Below are positions 1 to 11,642 of a DNA stretch of 64,000 bases, one piece after another; the first letter of the stretch is position 1, and every line of letters begins with the position of its first letter. Location of the stretch: NCBI RefSeq assembly GCF_958298935.1, contig NC_084921.1:48905001-48969000 (forward strand). Reading direction: 5' to 3'. The notes below the pieces were generated by a model. It worked only from the letters and a program-made list of their open reading frames with translations, was not told where the DNA came from and did not search any database. The DNA comes from Phragmites australis. Lineage: Eukaryota > Streptophyta > Magnoliopsida > Poales > Poaceae. Both the position numbers and the translations under genes were made by a program.

Positions 1-1878
1 TGTTCCCCCGATCAGCCTCGGCCGTCCGATCCGAGATGAGCGCCCCAGATTAGAAGGCCCCGTAACCCTTCGCTAGCCAGTTAGAAGCCGCCATGTGTCT
101 TCTTTAACCAAGTCAGCAAGCCGAGCCACGTCAGCGCGCCACGTGGGCGTTCCTGTCCTACGTGGCAGAGCCATGTCAGCCTTGGAGCCCAGTCAGCCGC
201 CCCGTCAGCCATTGATGTCAACATTGCGCATTAGATAGGGTTTTCAGTATAAAAATAAATCAACTTATTCTCTGAAATTAGGTAAACTTACAGATAGACC
301 CTTAGACTTCACTGTTTTCACAAAAAAGCCCTTAGATAGTTCTGTTTAATTGATTTAGGTGATTTTCGCGCTCCCGAGATCGTAGCAGCGTGTACTTTTC
401 TTTAATAGCCTTTTTAGAGTTAATTGCTCCTATTTGGTGTGTTGTATTTAGCTGTTTGTTTGTTGCTTTCCGGTGTGTGCTTCGGTTGTAGGAGACGAGC
501 AGAGTGTCAGTGTTCAGGACCAAGCTTTTGAAGTTTCCGAGCAGCCTACTTTCGAAGGCAAGTGTTCTTGATCACCTTGATTCCACTATAGGTCATTATA
601 GTTTTATTTTTCCTTAGTTGCATGCTTGTCCAATTATGAAATCCCATGAATAGGGTTTTACTAGAATTTGTATGATCATTTCTTGTAGCCTCTTTTGGGT
701 CTTGGGACATGTAAAGGGTAGTCATGCTAGTGTAGTCAGGGATTGGAATAAATGTGAATTTTGACTAATGCCTATGAAATAAGTATTTGGGGAATGATAA
801 TCTTGTAGTAACTTGAATTAGGGATCCCAACTAGATGGATAGTATGTGGTGGAGCTACACAGCAGGGGTTGTGTACGTTCTTGTGTGGGATCCTAAGGAC
901 CGGTTCTTGGAGCCTATAACCCGGCATAACAGCACAACCATGAGGCCTATATGGGTACGGCCTGGCTAAGTAATTAGTGTCCTTCACATTCTGTACGCAC
1001 CAATGGTCGGTTAAGTGGCACAAAAGGGGGCCTCTGCAGTGGATGAAATCCCTGTTAGTGGCAAAACCTTAGTGGGTGCTTATAGAGGTGGAGGTACTTT
1101 GTAACGGCCTTGTAGTGAGACTCCAGCTATACACCCCGGAAGTGTAAGGCAAAACGGGAATCACGACTCATGGGTAAAGTGTGCAAACTCTGCAGAGTAA
1201 ATAAACTGATCGATCAGCCGTGCTCACGGTCAAGAGCGGCTTGGACTTCTTAATGATTAGATGGGAACCTTAAGGGTTGGTTTGGGTAGTCGGGTGGTGG
1301 TACTCCCAATGAGTCGGTAGCCGGATATGGAATATCTGGTGAGTCTGGTAGTCGGATGGAATCCGATGAGCTATGTTCTTTATTTGCTGCAATATAATTT
1401 AGTAAATAGGTTGCTAGGTTATTTGAGTCTGGTTTAGCTGGGCATAGTCGCAGTAATCCTCAAGTCAACTTTTCCTTGTCATTAGCCTGCATGTCATATT
1501 TTCCCCCACTTGCTGAGTACTCTATGTACTCACGCTTGCCTTCTCCCAACTTACGGATGTTGCTCAGAAGGTGAAGCTTTCGAGGATTTTTCGGATGATG
1601 ATGCTGAATTCTAGAAGGAAGGAGGCGTCGATTGAAGGCCATATCCTAGGCTGGTGTTTCCCCCGGACAACGCCTGTGGATGGATGGGAATTCTGCTGTC
1701 GTTTGAAGATTTCTTAGTATTTTCTTTCAGACCTTCGGGTCCTTTTGTAAGGAATGTTTACGTTATTTAAGACACAATTTATGTTATCACTAATGATGTC
1801 GCTACATGTATGGAAAACTTGATCATGACATACATGTGGAATACATCTGGTTTGCTTCCTTTAAAACCGGGTGTGACA
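1..1878 (+). repeat. 3' portion of a Ty3/gypsy-type LTR (family C), cut by the window start
   Basis: This stretch lines up segment by segment with the complete solo LTR at 27342-30233 and the LTR at about 15711-18433. Shared landmarks are the TTTTCAGTATAAAA block near 240, the AGGCAAGTGT block near 557, the CACAACCATGAGGCC block near 935 and the GGGTGTGACA terminus at 1869-1878. Plus-strand orientation follows the PBS-bearing copy. No tRNA primer-binding site follows position 1878, so this is a solo LTR or the 3' LTR of an element lying mostly outside the window. The 5' end is not visible. ORFs inside it are not coding. Confidence 0.8.
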
Positions 1879-4800
1879 CATGCCCACACACAGAACCTCC
1901 GCGTATGAACGTCTATCATGCCGAGATGGAATCACAATCGACGTACTAGGGTTACGGCTCCTCACTCTGTCCGGTCCTGGCAAATAGGGAAACAAGCCCT
2001 ACCGTGGGCCTATACCTAATTTTAGGCCGAACCACACAATCGAGGCTTGGTCCCCCATGTTACATGAATTTGAATTCAACATTGAAACTTGATTAGCATT
2101 ATAGAATGAATCCACCCAAAAAAGACGCCGACGACTTCAACAGAGTTGCCACCAGAGGAACCCAAGCCGGTGAAGTCCACAGCCTTGACGGTGTAGAAGC
2201 AGCTTGCTGCCGTTTGGAGCTGATGATCTTCGTTGAAACCAAAGCGTCACCCAACGTCCTTGGCGGCAACACCAGCGGTGGCAACAATGGTCCTCACCAT
2301 GGTCGCCCTTGAAGTTTGCTCTTGATGACAGTGTCCATAATGAAACTAGCTAGCAACTTATTCATCTTCTTCCCTGAAGAAACTGAATCCATGCTCACCT
2401 CAAACGCCGGCGATGAGCATAGAGGAAATTCTGCATCATGAAGATCCACCTTCGAGAAATCGGCATAAGTCACATGATGCACCGGCTCAGGAGTCGAGAT
2501 AAACTCTTCCTCACTCTCCTCCTCATCATCTTCTCCTCCCCCCGCTACCCAAAACTAAGAAACACAAACCACCCAGTGGTCTACCACCCCACACTCCTGC
2601 ACATCAGGGGACGAGCTCCTCACATTGGTCGGCCGAGCCTTCGATGCTAAAGTGAGCCATCTGCCCCTCATCCCCTCATCCCAACCACCATGTTCGACTG
2701 TTGCATTGAGCTTGTGGATGTTCAATTGGTGATGTTAAGGTAGGAATACTTGCTCAATACTTTTTATTACATGCTTAAATAGCTTCTTATTGCGATTTCA
2801 TTTGTCATTCATATCATTTGTATACTCGGTTGCTAGGGATTGTGCATGAGCAATTCTCTTTGCTCCTGAAAGGGCAACCCAAGTTGCACTTCAGGTAAAA
2901 CCTCTATCGTTTTCTTAAGGATCATATGCAATCAAGCATCATGCATCTATTTTGTTTTCCTTCCTTAGAAATAATAGTTGACTTTGATTATCACAAAACA
3001 CTTTGATGTTTTCTGACAAATAACGATGGTCATCTTCATTAGCTACTCGCAAGGCACACCAACTGACACCCCAGTATTCTAGTTTCTAACTAAAAGAACC
3101 CTATAATTTTTTCCATCATAAGCCAAAGGGGGCCGATAGGGCCAGCCCCCTGCAATAGCAGATCTTATCACAGAGTGGCTTCTCTCTCCGTGCATCTCAC
3201 TTTTCCCCCAGGTTCACCTCCCCTCGACCTCATTGTTGCAAATAGATATCGTTTGAGATTAATATGTGATCAATTAGCCTAATGAATGCCATAAGCAGTT
3301 ACCAACTAAGGGACACCCGTTCGTGTGGAACTACCACCCAAACAGACATGTTCGTGTCCCTTGAATATGTATATATATGTAAACTCAATGATCAATTACA
3401 GAAGTTCTTGATTCACTGTTCATTCTACTCTATCTACTTTCAATTGCAATACGGTATCAAGCACTTTGATCTCCTTGAGCGATCAACAGAAGAAACTGGA
3501 CACTCGGCCAAACAAGAAGCAACAACAGAGAGGCACGAAGGCCTCTCCCAGATGGTAAGCACACAGATGGAGCCCTCACCTTCGACAACTGGCAATGTTC
3601 TTCACTGCTTGATGGCCTTGGAGGCGGCAATCCTCCGTCACATTTGTCCCATCTCGCCGCTCGACCGCACTCTTAACAGTGGTCGTGCATGTGCCCGTTG
3701 CCACGCCCGTGCACATGCTAGTCAATGTTTTGACTGCCACCGTGGCCCTATAAGGGCTGCACCTGCTCCTATCATCAGACCACTACCCATTATGGCAGCA
3801 CGCACGTGGTGCTCTCTCTTTCTATAACAACCCGACGACAGTGGTGTACTCAGAGGAGGAGGAGGATCTAGAGGAGTGCACTGGGATGTACTCCCCTGAG
3901 AACACCCCGCTTACTCATCCAAGGGACGACGCCACTCCCACTGCTCCACCGGACGACGCGATGATCACCCGCCACAATTGGATATTTAGGATCCATCGTG
4001 GCAGGAGCCTCCCTAGAGCAAAGGTGAACCACGGCCTCGCCTCTTCTTCCCGTGGCTTCGACCTCAACATGCCAGCCGGGCCATCCTCCATAGTGCCAGT
4101 CTTCATCGACTCCAGCATTGATTTCGATGAGGCACTCTCTGACGAGTCATCCACCTTAGTCGGAGGTACGATGACGACATGTCACGGCTCTCCGACCTTG
4201 ACCGCTGGATCCACTCATGGTGAAGCATAGCTGCTTCAGCTTGCCACATCCTCCACCGCTTTGCCACAGCGGCATCCAACCACCATCCGAGCCTCCGCCT
4301 AGGGTCTTGGGCCCCTACGGCCTCCAACCTCCCCTATGATGGCACCTAAGCGCGCTCGGGAGCGCGTGAATGCATAGGGAAGGCGGCTCTTGGGCTCCTT
4401 CGTGTGCGCGTGCGAGGGGGAAGGGGGTCGCGCACCCCAAACACCGGCGTCCTCACCGGCACCATGAAGAAGGCGTCGGCCCTGAACTCCGCGTCTTGAT
4501 TTCTGACTTCTCAATGTCGGAGGTTCGGCTTATCCACGTAGCCCTCCTGTATCAGATCCCTATAATACCATATCACAGATAAGCTTCATATTCTTACACG
4601 GTGGAACAACTATTTTATGAAAATCTTCAAAACAGACTCTAGTGGCTACATCCACAAATCATTATAAAATAATTACATTATATGAAGCATCATAAATGCG
4701 TATGGCTTCGCAAAATGATAAACCATATACAATAATCATGTAGAATTGGTTTCATTGAATCACCAATAATTATCTATGAAGATAATTATGCATGTATTGC

Positions 4801-5056
4801 TCAAATGCAAACAGATTACATAAAGAGCACTATAACCAAACATATTGCTTCTAAAATATTCTATCCTTATGGATTATAAAATAATATGGAGATAGAAATC
4901 TTGTAAACTAAGTCATGTGATAATCTTGTTGTTTCATTCACTAAGTCCTTACCAGCTTCTACATTCTAAAAATGTATTCACGAAATTGGTAAGCGATGAC
5001 TGCAAGATTTGCAAAGTTTAGGAGAGTTGATCCTTGAATTATAACTTGTTCGTATT
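1879..5056. other. unassigned intergenic DNA
   Basis: No recognisable gene was found. Short open frames, including 181 aa at 3282-3827 and 129 aa at 3841-4230 on the plus strand, have no domain I recognise, lack splice-consistent partners and show biased composition, so they are not called. The segment 3255-3400 resembles the PP2C-upstream DNA at 6440-6640: an ATCAATTAGCCTAAT block, then CCGTTCG, then a run of TATATA. The part from about 4560 to 5050 is AT-rich. The whole is probably decayed transposon DNA. Confidence 0.4.
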
Positions 5057-6046
5057 TGTCGTTGTACCAAGTAAAGGGGTACCCCAGCTAAACGGACCCA
5101 CGTAGGGCACAAATGGCCACGGGAACATCTCTAAAAAAATCTAGGTGGTCGATGAGTTACCCCAACCGGTGCAAAGTCTCCAGCGACCAATCTCGCTGCA
5201 TCTTCACACAAACCCACGACCAACCCCCTGGTCGTAGGACCTGATTGGACACTTGCTCGAGCAATTCTCTTCACCAGGAACCGGCCTCGATGGATAAGGT
5301 CGTGGGCGGCGTAGGGGGACGTGTCCCGTTCCATAGCATTAAAGGACATGATGTGAGACTCTACAGGCCAGCGCAGCGCCGCTGGACAGATGGGATGTTA
5401 TTAGCTATTCAACAGAGGCAAGTGGGCGAGAATAGCGCGCAGAGGCAAGTGGACAAAGACGGCGCGCAGAGGCAAGTGGACGAGAATGGCGCGCAGAGAC
5501 AAGTGGACGAATACGACGCGCAGAGGCACGTGAACGAGGACGGCGCGTAGAGGCAAGCAGACGGGGACGGTGCAGAGGTGCACCATTCTGTCCCGTCACA
5601 TTAAATGCAGCAGGATAAGGTTCTACAGGCTAGGCAAAGACGGCGCGCGGTAGCACGATATACAATGCTGTCAGAGAAAAGTTACGTACTTGGTACTCTG
5701 TAATGATGATCTGAGATAGATATTAGAATGAGCAGAGCCCAGCTATGTAGAACCGGCATGTTAGTTCTCTTCCCCCCTACTATATAAAGGGATAAAGACC
5801 CCATTGTAAAGGCACAACAGATCAGTTCTGGCAATCCTCTAGAACATCGTTGTAACCAAGTAAGATCTACTATAACACAAAGAAAACAGGACGTAGGGTT
5901 GTTATCCTCTGGGAGATCAGAACCTGTATAACCCCCGGTGTCTCAAAATCCTTCGTTTACACAAATAGACACATTCTCTCCCTGAAACGCCGTTCATGCA
6001 CCTACTGACACACCCTGGAATCACTGTCAGGGATTTACCCTCGACA
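5057..6046 (+). mobile_element. solo LTR, 990 bp, with near-matching 5-bp target duplication
   Basis: The segment begins TGTCGTTGTACC and ends TACCCTCGACA, giving the TG...CA ends of an LTR. It has a TATA box (TATATAAAGG) near 5781 and a terminal region typical of Ty3/gypsy LTRs. The flanks are GTATT (5052-5056) and ATATT (6047-6051), a 4/5 match consistent with an aged 5-bp target duplication. No internal region is attached, so it is a solo LTR left by recombination. A six-unit minisatellite lies inside it. The 5' boundary rests on the terminal dinucleotides and flank match, not on a second copy. Confidence 0.65.
5413..5574 (+). repeat. 27-bp minisatellite, six units
   Basis: The core CAGAGGCAAGTGGACGA recurs at 5413, 5440, 5467, 5494, 5521 and 5548 (the last two variant) with an exact 27-bp period. 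Because 27 is a multiple of three, it creates repetitive open frames on both strands (QRQVDENGA-like on plus) that should not be read as a protein. It lies within the solo LTR, upstream of its TATA box. Confidence 0.9.
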
Positions 6047-6430
6047 ATATTATATTGCACTATTTTCCTTTACGAGTTTTTCCAATATAGTTTCTTATAA
6101 GGTTTTTAATGAGGCAATATCTACCTTATTCCTCATTTTTTAAAGTAATTTTTGGAGGTTCTAATATGATCTAAAGATCATAATTATTGTTCTCTAAGCT
6201 CACCGATGAGTTTTTTCCTCTTAGGTTTCTCATGTGAGCTTACAAAGAAGCAATAACTAATATATGCTAAATTATTTTATCTTTATTTTTCATATTAAAT
6301 TTTAAAGAAGTTTTAATAGCATAACAACATATCAAATGTATTATTTTCTCTTAATATTTTTCTAATATGATTTTTAAGAAGTTCTAATAAAAAGTTTATA
6401 TTCAAATAATTGATAATAAGTATTACGAAC
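6047..6430. other. AT-rich spacer, nothing recognised
   Basis: This AT-rich DNA between the solo LTR and the PP2C-proximal tandem repeat shows no gene, no clear transposon ends and no long repeat. Confidence 0.5.
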
Positions 6431-6580
6431 AAATGTCTTTTAAAATTAATATATAATCAATTAGCCTAATAACTACCGTAAACCGAAAATCATCCGTTCG
6501 GATGGAAATGTCTTCTAAAATTAATATATAATCAATTAACCTAATAACTGTCGTAAACCGAAAAACATCCGTTCGCATGG
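6431..6580 (+). repeat. 75-bp tandem duplication upstream of PP2C
   Basis: Two adjacent copies, 6431-6505 and 6506-6580, share AAATGTCTT, TAAAATTAATATATAATCAA, CTAATAACT and CATCCGTTCG, with only a few substitutions. A more diverged related sequence lies at about 3255-3345. The duplication sits about 1 kb upstream of the PP2C start, at the distal edge of the likely promoter. Confidence 0.88.
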
Positions 6581-6600
6581 TTGTTCCACCTACTCATATA

Positions 6601-7586
6601 TCTCTTAAATATGCGTATATATGAACTTAACGACCACCCACGTGGCCACGTCAGCGCCCAACCACCGCCGCCTTCCCCCCACGCAAGCCCCTCTAAACGT
6701 GTAAACGTGTCACCGCACCGCGCGGCCGACCACCCTCCCACTGATTGCGACCTCCGTGGCCACGTGTCCCGTCTCCTTGACCGCGACCGTCCCTCACGCT
6801 CCCGATCTCATTGCCCCTCCCTGCTAGGTGGGCTCAACGCCAAAATGGCCCCACAGAGCATTGCAATTTTTTGATGGGGTTCCTATCGAGAGCGGTACGC
6901 AGAGTAAAATGGAGCCCAGAAATTTTTCTGAACGTCCCAAGGGACAGAGCCCATGTTGTGTGGACTGCACGAGGCATCAATAAATTAGCTGCCGAGGCGG
7001 ACTGCCCCACCAGGGAGCGCCACGTGTACGCAGCAGGGATTAGGCGATAACACCGGCGCCGTGGTCCCCGTTAACATCAACTTCCTCGTGGGCCCGCCCC
7101 TGCCCGCCGCTGAACCGGATGGTCGCCACGTGTCGGCTTGCGCTGAGCTAGATACCCCACGCGTCCAGATCGGACGGGGCCGGACGGCCTGATGCGCCAG
7201 ACCAGGACCACGTCGCAACAACTGTACCTGTCGGGGCGCTGCCCGTGACGGTGGCGGGCACCTGCTTCCCCTGCCCGCCTCGGCCCTCGTCTTCCTCCTC
7301 CCATCTCTTCTACTGCCTCCGAGCCTTCGTGCCCGTTTCGCCTCGCACTTGCGCTGCTTGCTGCTATTGCCATTCCGGGGGAGGAGGGGGTCCGAAGGGA
7401 CGGGTGGGAGAGGAGGAGAAGAGGCGCTGTTGCGCGTGGGACGCGTGCTTGGTTTAGGCCTCTCGAATTTCCGTGGGCGACGGCGACGTGCTAGGCGGCC
7501 AGAGAAAATCTAGGGAGTCTTGGGCTTGCGAGACGCGCCTGTACGTACGTGACTTTGTGGGAGAGGGCTGCTTGCTCTTGCCGCCA
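6601..7586 (+). promoter_or_regulatory. PP2C promoter and 5' leader with an ABRE/G-box cluster
   Basis: ACGT-core motifs occur at 6639-6644 (CACGTG), 6647-6652 (CACGTC), 6761-6768 (CACGTGTC), 7021-7028 (CACGTGTA) and 7127-7134 (CACGTGTC), with a further CACGTC near 7208. CACGTGTC and CACGTGG-type sites are the classic ABA-responsive element bound by ABF/AREB bZIP factors. Clade A PP2C genes are known to be induced by ABA as negative feedback, so the cluster fits the gene downstream. No convincing TATA box was seen. The leader start is unknown and probably lies in the GC-rich part after about 7240. Confidence 0.6.
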
Positions 7587-9123
7587 ATGGCCGAGATCTG
7601 CTGCGAGGAAGCCAAGTCCACGCCGGCCACCGCCACTGCCGCGGCTGCAGTCTCTGCCACGGCCGCTGCCGCCGTGGCTGTCGCCTCCTCGGCTTTGGAG
7701 AGGAGGCGACGCAGGTTGGAGATGAGGCGATTCCGCATCGCGAGTGATCTGGAGCCGCCGGTCAGGGAGGACGTCCGCGCGGGCAAGCGGCAGAGGCTGG
7801 TGCGCACGGCGTCCGGCCCGTGCCCCGACACCGGCTCGGACTCCGAGCGGCCGACCCTGCCGGAGAGGTTGCCGACGTACGGGGTCACCTCCGTCTGCGG
7901 CCGCCGCCGCGAGATGGAGGACGCCGTCTCCATCAGACCGGACTTCTTGTCCGGGGCCAACAAGCACCATTTCTTCGGCGTCTTCGACGGCCACGGCTGC
8001 TTACACGTACGGCAATCGTGACACGCACATATGGATCTGTAGCGAGATTTCTATTTCTGTGCAGGGTTCTGTATGCTTATCGGAGGTTCGCGTTATTACT
8101 GTAGGTTGCAACGATGTGCAAGGACAGGATGCATGAGGTGGTTGCCGACGAGCATAAGAAGATGGGCTCCGGCGAAGAGTCGGCATGGAAGGGTGTGATG
8201 GAGAGGAGCTTTGCTCGATTGGATGAGCAGGCCACCAGCTGGGCGACCAGCCGCAGCCGCGACGAGCCCGCCTGCAAGTGCGAGCAGCAGATGCCCTCGC
8301 GGTGCGACCACGTGGGGTCCACCGCCGTCGTTGCCATCGTCAGCGCCACTCACGTCGTCGTCGCCAACGCTGGCGACTCCCGCGCTGTCCTCTCCCGCGC
8401 TGGCGTCCCCGTCCCGCTCTCCGTCGACCACAAGGTTTGTATACAGTTTTCTCTAGCGTCACGGGGCGTGGCAGACTTGCACCTCCCGTTTCTGCGTAAC
8501 TTGTCCATGGACTTGACGAGCTCAGCTTCCGGGTTCGTTCAGCCTGACCGACTTGACGAGCTGGCGCGCATCGAGGCCTCGGGCGGCCGCGTCATCTACT
8601 GGGACGGCGCCCGTGTTCTCGGCGTCCTCGCCATGTCTCGAGCTATAGGTGAGCTCTAGTTTGAATTGTCCTCGTCAAAAATTCGTTTTTGCCAGTCGCC
8701 GGATTCGCTCTTAATGAGCCGTGTGATGGGAAACCTTCCCGCACGGCGTATGGGCACGCAGGTGATGGTTACCTTAAGCCGTATGTGTCGTCGGAGCCGG
8801 AGGTGACGGTGACGGAGCGCACCGACGACGACGAGTGTCTGATCCTGGCCAGCGACGGTCTGTGGGACGTCGTGACCAACGAGATGGCGTGCGAGGTCGT
8901 CCGGACATGCTTCCGCAGCAACGGTCCGCCGGCGCCGGTCGCTGGGCCGAGCGGCGTGCTCCCTACCTCTGGCGATGCGGAGTCCGACAACGGATCCTCG
9001 GCGGTGAAGGGCATAAGCAAGGCGTGCTCCGACGCGGCCATGCTGCTGGCGAAGCTGGCGCTAGCCCGGCGGAGCGCCGACAATGTCAGCGTGGTCGTCG
9101 TGGATCTCCGCCGGGGGCTGTGA
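7587..9123 (+). CDS. clade A protein phosphatase 2C (ABA co-receptor type)
   Basis: A PPM-family Ser/Thr phosphatase that dephosphorylates SnRK2 kinases and is inhibited by ABA-bound PYR/PYL receptors. Four exons, 7587-8006, 8105-8434, 8543-8648 and 8762-9123, join with GT-AG introns and intact phase to give 405 aa. Metal-ligand motifs are present: EMED at 109-112, DGHG with Asp134, SDG with Asp317 and ADN with Asp392. Trp270 in the YWDGARV context corresponds to the ABA-sensing lock tryptophan, which marks clade A. The N-terminus has an alanine-rich stretch and then a basic run (residues 38-44) that could be a nuclear signal. ATG 7587 starts the family-typical MAEICCE N-terminus; an in-frame ATG at 7473 lies upstream. 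Oddities are Leu139 after GHGC, where Ser is usual, and Leu254 in PDRLDE, where Pro is usual. It resembles the rice PP2C9/PP2C30 group. Confidence 0.93.
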
Positions 9124-10028
9124 TTCTTGGAGCAAAAATCATATGCTCCACGATTGTTTTCTTTAACCCTTTTTAAAATCTACGCTAATTTCTCCCCTCA
9201 ACTTTATCACTCTTTTAGTTTTGATTTAGATTTGATAGTGTCTAATCAGATGAATATAATAGTATCTTCTTCTCTCAAACGAGGAACTAAAAGACAGTTG
9301 GAGAAGGAAAAGGAACTACAAAATGCTAATCTTTGCCGCTGATAGTAGTAGTATGTACTGAGTGTGGCACTGGGAAAACCAATCGATAAGCACACCTTTT
9401 TGCTCCTAGATTAGCATGCCAAAGGTGTATATTCCCAAAGCACTCCAACTAAAGTAGATTAACGCGACGATAGGTTCAGACATTGGTGTAATGGTGCATC
9501 ATCACGCAGGAAGCTTGAAAGGGTTTACATCTCGAGTAGTGCTCCTGCGAGGAACACGACTAGCGGTATCTTAGAACATCTTCAACTATATTTTCTTCAT
9601 TTAATTGTTTTTTTATTCTTCTTTTGTTCCTTATTTTTTTAACAGTTTTAGAAAGTAGAGAGAATCTCTTCTAAAAGTGATATTGAGAATTTTTTGTTAT
9701 AGAAATCGTAAAGTGAAATCGTTGAAAAGGATTCTAGTTCTAACAGAAATCAATTATGATGGTCTTATATTCTTATTGGTTGGCCGCCGTGATTACGATC
9801 CTCTAATTCCATCTATGTGAGAGCCGTTTAATATGTGATCAACATTCAAGATTAAATTTTAATTTTATTAGAATTTAATATTTTTGTTACTTATATAATA
9901 TTATTTGACTCGTAACTAGTTCAATATTTTTAGATTAAAAAGATAATTTTTTAATTAGTTATGTAATATTTTTTATTTGAGTATAGTCATCCTGACTTCA
10001 AGCTGAGCTCGTAGGATCCGGTGACATA
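9124..10028. other. PP2C 3' flank and AT-rich spacer
   Basis: The PP2C 3' UTR lies in the first few hundred bases, but no single poly(A) signal stands out. The block from about 9560 to 10010 is AT-rich and MITE-like (AACATCTTCAACTATATTTT resembles a common grass MITE terminus), but no matching right end was found. No gene was seen. Confidence 0.45.
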
Positions 10029-10272
10029 GTCCCTCCGATCGTAAATACTTCTTTAGATCAAGATTCAGTTAAACTTTTAAAATTTAACGTTAATAGTTTC
10101 TAAAATATTTAGTTTAGAAATATAAAAATCACACGAATGATTTGTCTTAAAATATACTTTTATAATATTATATTTTTATTATATTATGATTATTATAATA
10201 AAAATCATATTTAGAGCTACACATAAAAAACTATGAAAAATAAAAATGATAAGTATTTATAATCGAATTGAG
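10029..10272. mobile_element. Stowaway-like MITE (Tc1/Mariner), 244 bp
   Basis: The terminal inverted repeats match Stowaway. The left end is GTCCCTCCGATCGTAAATAC; the right end, read in reverse complement, is CTCAATTCGATTATAAATAC. It is flanked by TA on both sides (10027-10028 and 10273-10274), the superfamily's target duplication. The interior is AT-rich and non-coding, about 1.1 kb downstream of PP2C. Confidence 0.82.
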
Positions 10273-10580
10273 TATTAACTAAGCGTGGCAAAATGCTGAT
10301 CTATTGGTGGGCCCATCCCTGAGAGGACTGGGCGGCTGGACGAACGAACGAAAATACTCCGAAATTCTCAAGTTAAAAGGGCAACTCTCCTTGTAGAGCC
10401 GGGGTTGAATGATGCGACCCACGAGCAATGGTCGGGGTCTACGTGTCCAGCCTGCCTTTCCTTTAGTGTGTCTGTGGAGCGATCGACCGAGTTAGGCGCA
10501 AGCCATTATTGAGGCCTGCGCCTTTTGGCCCGCCGGCGAAGCTGCGAACGCTCAGCCGGCGCCTCCACACGCCTAAGTTA
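10273..10580. other. spacer between two MITEs
   Basis: Moderately GC-rich sequence. No gene or repeat was recognised. Confidence 0.4.
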
Positions 10581-10857
10581 GTGTTTAGTTGGAGAGCGAT
10601 GTTTAGTTAGAGAGCGAGATGAGATAGGATGATTTTATTCATATATTTAAAGATGAAATGAGATGGTTTAAAATCAGATTTTTGTTTGGTGGGTAGAATG
10701 AAACAAGTCTATTTTAGATTTTGAGCCCATCGTCAATGACCCGTGTCAAATGGGATGGCTGCGTTCAGTTTTTTTTTTTAAACAGATTCGTCTCTAATCT
10801 TTAAAAAATATTCTCTAATTCAGAACCATTTCATCCCTTTAATCTCAACCAAACAGC
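10581..10857. mobile_element. Tourist-like MITE (PIF/Harbinger), 277 bp
   Basis: The left end GTGTTTAGTTGGAGA and the right end in reverse complement, GCTGTTTGGTTGAGAT, form imperfect inverted repeats. TTA occurs on both flanks (10578-10580 and 10858-10860), the PIF/Harbinger target duplication. The interior is non-coding. Confidence 0.62.
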
Positions 10858-10860
10858 TTA

Positions 10861-11632
10861 AAAACGAAATAGATTCGCTCCATCGTCAAGAGCCACCGGC
10901 CGGGCGTTCACACGGGCTCACACATGGGAAACGAATTTTATAAGATACTATTATATAAAAGATCATCTCTCTGAGGTCACACATGTGAATGGCACTGCTG
11001 CTGCAGGAAGTGGAGTGTTTCAGGGCGTGCAGGACGGGGCTACAGGGAGATCATGGTGTGGTCGATGACTGTTTGCTGAGTCGATGCGTGCTGACTTATT
11101 CCCGAAGGCAAAGGATTCCTTCCCGGACACGTCCTCCTGGGCCATGCCATGGCATGACGCCGGCCGAACTCCCACGAATATCGGTGTTGGCGCAGGGGCA
11201 CGTCGTCGAGGAGGAAGTGCTGGAGACGCAACACCTCTTCCCGCAAAGTGCCCGGGCACGACTGAGCGAGCCGGACGTGGAATTGACACAAAAGCGAGCG
11301 CATCGCCGTCGGAAATCTAGCAAAGGAAGATATCGCATGATCTGTCTGGCTATCGGCCTGTCAAAGGCGACCGGTGCGATAGGAAAGAGCGCGGATTCGG
11401 ACGACTCGCGTTGCTGTTCCCTCGGTCAGCAGTGGCATCAGCGGAGGCGAAGCATCCCAGCAACCAAAGGCCAGTGCAGCTCCAACCACCCATGCTTTTG
11501 TTGCCCACCAGGGTGGTGAATTGATGATGTGATGGGCATCAGGGCATATACTCTTTTACGGCTTTTCCGACGACTGAAGTTGCTGGTGTGAAATACGATC
11601 TGGAGTGACTGAATGCTGCTAGTACTGGTATA
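10861..11632. other. spacer with an unsupported 176-aa open frame
   Basis: An open frame at 10989-11519 (+) encodes 176 aa with no domain I recognise. Two minus-strand frames cover the same GC-rich DNA, which suggests composition rather than selection. No splice partners or regulatory context support it. Left as unassigned. Confidence 0.35.
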
Positions 11633-11642
11633 TTTCAGAAGT

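Noticed and set aside
5413..5574. CRISPR-like array of 27-bp repeats
   Set aside because: The units are directly adjacent with no unique spacers, in a plant LTR; it is a minisatellite.
7454..7994. Minus-strand frames over PP2C exon 1 (169 and 167 aa)
   Set aside because: They oppose an exon with clear PP2C motifs; the frames result from high GC.
10989..11519. 176-aa plus-strand frame
   Set aside because: No domain, no homologue I recognise, and several other frames open in the same GC-rich DNA.
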